Assembly: GCA_030452025.1 (NCBI GenBank)
Contig: JAKDNC010000180.1
Coordinates: 1 to 7,260, forward strand
DNA from: Nocardioides sp.
Lineage (GTDB): Bacteria > Actinomycetota > Actinomycetes > Propionibacteriales > Nocardioidaceae
Direction of reading: 5' to 3'
DNA: 7,260 nucleotides
Shown here in pieces: positions 5,216-7,260 of this stretch; positions within the stretch are counted from its first letter, which is position 1, and every line of letters starts with the position of its first letter. Below the pieces are notes generated by a model that saw only the letters and a program-made list of their open reading frames with translations, did not search any database and was not told where the DNA came from. A program made the position numbers and the translations under genes.

Positions 5216-7257
5216 TGAGCCGAACGATTGATCCTTCGCCGCCCGCGTTCGATCGGACGAACCGAAAGAACCCCCCGGTCAACATGGTCGTCCTCGTCGG
5301 TGCGGGCATCGGCACCCTCGCGATCACCACCTGGGCGTTGATCGCACCGGGGAACGCCGAGTCGGTGCTGGGGACGGTGGTCGGCTGGACCGCCAACTGG
5401 TTCGGCTGGTTCTACGTCCTGCTGACGGCTGTGATCCTGGTCTTCGTCATCTTCCTGGCCAGCTCGCGCTACGGGAAGATCAAGCTCGGACCCGAGCACT
5501 CGCAGCCCGAGTTCAGCACGCTGTCTTGGGCTTCGATGCTCTTCGCAGCAGGAATCGGCACCGACCTGATGTTCTTCGCGGTCGCCGAACCGGTGACGCA
5601 GTACATCGCGCCGCCCAGTGGCGAGGGCGAGACGGTGTCGGCCGCACGCGAGGCAACTGTCTGGACACTGTTCCACTACGGCATCAGCGGCTGGGGCATG
5701 TATGCCCTGATGGGGATGGCGCTGGCCTACTTCGCCTACCGGCTCAACCTCCCGCTGGCGATCCGCTCCGCGCTCCACCCGATCTTCGGCAAGCGGGTCA
5801 ACGGCTCGCTGGGCGACGCGGTCGACCTGGCGGCGATCCTCGGCACCATCTTCGGGGTCGCCACGTCGCTCGGAATCGGCGTCGTGATGGTCAACGTCGG
5901 CCTGCACACCCTCTTCGGGGTGCCACAGGGGACCGGTGCGCAGATCGCGATCGTGGTCGTCGGGGTCGTGGTGGCCACCCTGTCCGCAGTCTCCGGCGTG
6001 GACAAGGGGATCAGACGGCTCTCGGAGCTCAACGTGCTGATGGCGATCCTGTTGACCCTGTGGGTCCTGATCGCGGGCAAGACCAGCTATCTCCTCGACG
6101 GGCTGGTGCTCAACATCGGGGACTTCATCCGGCTCTTCCCCGACATGACGCTGCAGACGTTCGCCTACGAGGACACCGGCACCTGGATGACTGACTGGAC
6201 CCTGTTCTTCTGGGCCTGGTGGATCGCCTGGGCCTCGTTCGTGGGTCTGTTCCTGGCCCGAATCTCCCGGGGCCGCACGATCCGGCAGTTCGTCACGGGC
6301 ACGTTGGTCATCCCGTTCACCTACATCTTGATGTGGGTCTCGATCTACGGAAACGCAGCGATCGACAGGGTGCGCTCCGGCGACGCCGAATTCGGGACGG
6401 AGACGATCAACTTCCCCGAGCAGGGCTTCTACACCCTGCTGGCCGACTACCCGGCGGCGAGCTTCGTGGCGGGCCTGGCGACGCTGACCGCGCTCCTGTT
6501 CTACGTGACCTCGGCCGACTCGGCCGCGCTGGTGATGGCGAACCTCACCTCCCGGTTGCCGTCCCCTCAGGATGACGGGGCGCCCAGTCTTCGTATCTTC
6601 TGGGCGGTCACCACCGGTGCGCTGACGATCGCCATGCTCACCGTCGGAGGTATCGGTGCGCTGCAGAATGCCACCGTGATCATGGGCCTGCCGTTCGCGT
6701 TCGTGATCATCCTCGTCATGGTGGGGCTCTACCGCGCGCTCCGTGTCGAGGCGTTCAGGGTGGACAGTGTCGAACACAGCCTGCCCGGGGTGCTCTCGGG
6801 ACGGGCCGGCCCTGACGGTGGTGCACGGTCGTGGCGTCACCGTCTCGGCCGTGCTCTGAGCTTCCCGGATGCGGCGAAGGCGGACGAGTACGAGTCCGAC
6901 GTACTCCTGCCGACCCTGATCGAGGTGGGCGAGGAACTCGCCGGACGCGGTGTGCAGTCCTCGGCTGGCCGGCGTGACGACGAGTTGGGCAACTCCTACA
7001 TCGAGCTGGTCGCCGACGCCGACGGACCACACCCGTTCACCTACCAGGTGTGGCGCCACGAGGCCCCCGTCCCCGAGTACGGCGCGGGGCGGGCCGTCAA
7101 GGGTCACGACACCTACGTCCGGCTCGAGGTCTTCCTCGGCGCCGGGAAGGGGTATGACGTGATGGGCTTCTCGAAGAGTCAGTTGCTCGACGACGTCCTG
7201 GACCAGTACGAACAGCACCTGGAGTTCCTGCGCCTCAATCACCAGGCCGGCCTCTAG
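5215..7257 (+). CDS. betT: BCCT-family choline transporter, BetT type with long cytoplasmic C-terminal domain
   Basis: This 680-residue inner-membrane carrier should import choline. About twelve hydrophobic segments run from residue 23 to 508. The BCCT signature in TM8 (FFWAWWIAWASFVGLFLARI, about 331-350, then SRGRTIRQ) is intact, as are LSWASMLFAAGIG (103-115) and GWGMYALMGMALAYF (159-173). D117 in GIGTDLMFF sits where the Na+/betaine carrier BetP has glycine (G153) and E. coli BetT has aspartate. That residue is associated with proton coupling and choline recognition, which supports H+/choline symport. After TM12 a hydrophilic tail of about 170 residues (509-680) ends in LLDDVLDQYEQHLEFLRL, alignable with the E. 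coli BetT tail that affects osmotic control. ATG 5215 is chosen because it forms TGATG with the betA stop; GTG 5212 would add one residue. Stop is TAG at 7255-7257. A betaine or carnitine substrate is less likely given the operon. Confidence 0.93.
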   Translation: MSRTIDPSPPAFDRTNRKNPPVNMVVLVGAGIGTLAITTWALIAPGNAESVLGTVVGWTANWFGWFYVLLTAVILVFVIFLASSRYGKIKLGPEHSQPEFSTLSWASMLFAAGIGTDLMFFAVAEPVTQYIAPPSGEGETVSAAREATVWTLFHYGISGWGMYALMGMALAYFAYRLNLPLAIRSALHPIFGKRVNGSLGDAVDLAAILGTIFGVATSLGIGVVMVNVGLHTLFGVPQGTGAQIAIVVVGVVVATLSAVSGVDKGIRRLSELNVLMAILLTLWVLIAGKTSYLLDGLVLNIGDFIRLFPDMTLQTFAYEDTGTWMTDWTLFFWAWWIAWASFVGLFLARISRGRTIRQFVTGTLVIPFTYILMWVSIYGNAAIDRVRSGDAEFGTETINFPEQGFYTLLADYPAASFVAGLATLTALLFYVTSADSAALVMANLTSRLPSPQDDGAPSLRIFWAVTTGALTIAMLTVGGIGALQNATVIMGLPFAFVIILVMVGLYRALRVEAFRVDSVEHSLPGVLSGRAGPDGGARSWRHRLGRALSFPDAAKADEYESDVLLPTLIEVGEELAGRGVQSSAGRRDDELGNSYIELVADADGPHPFTYQVWRHEAPVPEYGAGRAVKGHDTYVRLEVFLGAGKGYDVMGFSKSQLLDDVLDQYEQHLEFLRLNHQAGL

Positions 7258-7260
7258 CCG

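Noticed and set aside
5209..7242. A 677-codon minus-strand open frame opposite betT
   Set aside because: The translation is an Asp/Arg/Glu/Gly/His-rich low-complexity product with no motif, while the plus strand encodes a complete BCCT transporter.

Overview
The window looks like chromosomal DNA of a high-GC Gram-positive bacterium (Actinomycetota, perhaps Nocardioides-like). The genus is only a guess from the strong G/C bias at third codon positions, the GTG start and the protein styles. It holds the end of one gene, one complete leftward gene, and a complete three-gene rightward operon whose last gene ends three bases before the window does.

Layout. Positions 2-94 are the last 30 codons of a rightward gene, probably an NAD(P)H-binding short-chain dehydrogenase/NmrA-like protein. 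Positions 95-207, between this gene and a convergent one, are almost filled by four copies of a 19-bp repeat arranged as a nested palindrome centred on 151.5. Its inner arms form a 22-bp hairpin that could stop transcription. Positions 208-1776 (minus strand) encode an acyl-CoA synthetase of the AMP-forming superfamily. Positions 1777-1976 are a 200-bp divergent promoter region with a direct repeat, a small dyad and a larger inverted repeat. Positions 1977-7257 (plus strand) carry a GbsA-type betaine-aldehyde dehydrogenase, a BetA-type choline dehydrogenase and a BetT-type choline transporter, with each junction overlapping by a few bases.

How the genes work together. The three rightward genes form a self-contained osmoprotection module. 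The BCCT carrier imports choline, the flavoprotein BetA oxidises it to betaine aldehyde, and the NAD-dependent GbsA/BetB enzyme oxidises that to glycine betaine, a compatible solute. The overlaps imply one mRNA with translational coupling. No regulator of the BetI or GbsR type lies in the window, so any control protein is encoded elsewhere. The divergent acyl-CoA synthetase may share control sites with the operon, but nothing in its sequence ties it to choline.

The genes themselves are well-known families. The least explained part is the four-copy palindromic repeat at 97-206. The divergent intergenic repeats are weaker leads. All functional calls rest on motifs recognised by eye; no database search or folding calculation was run.
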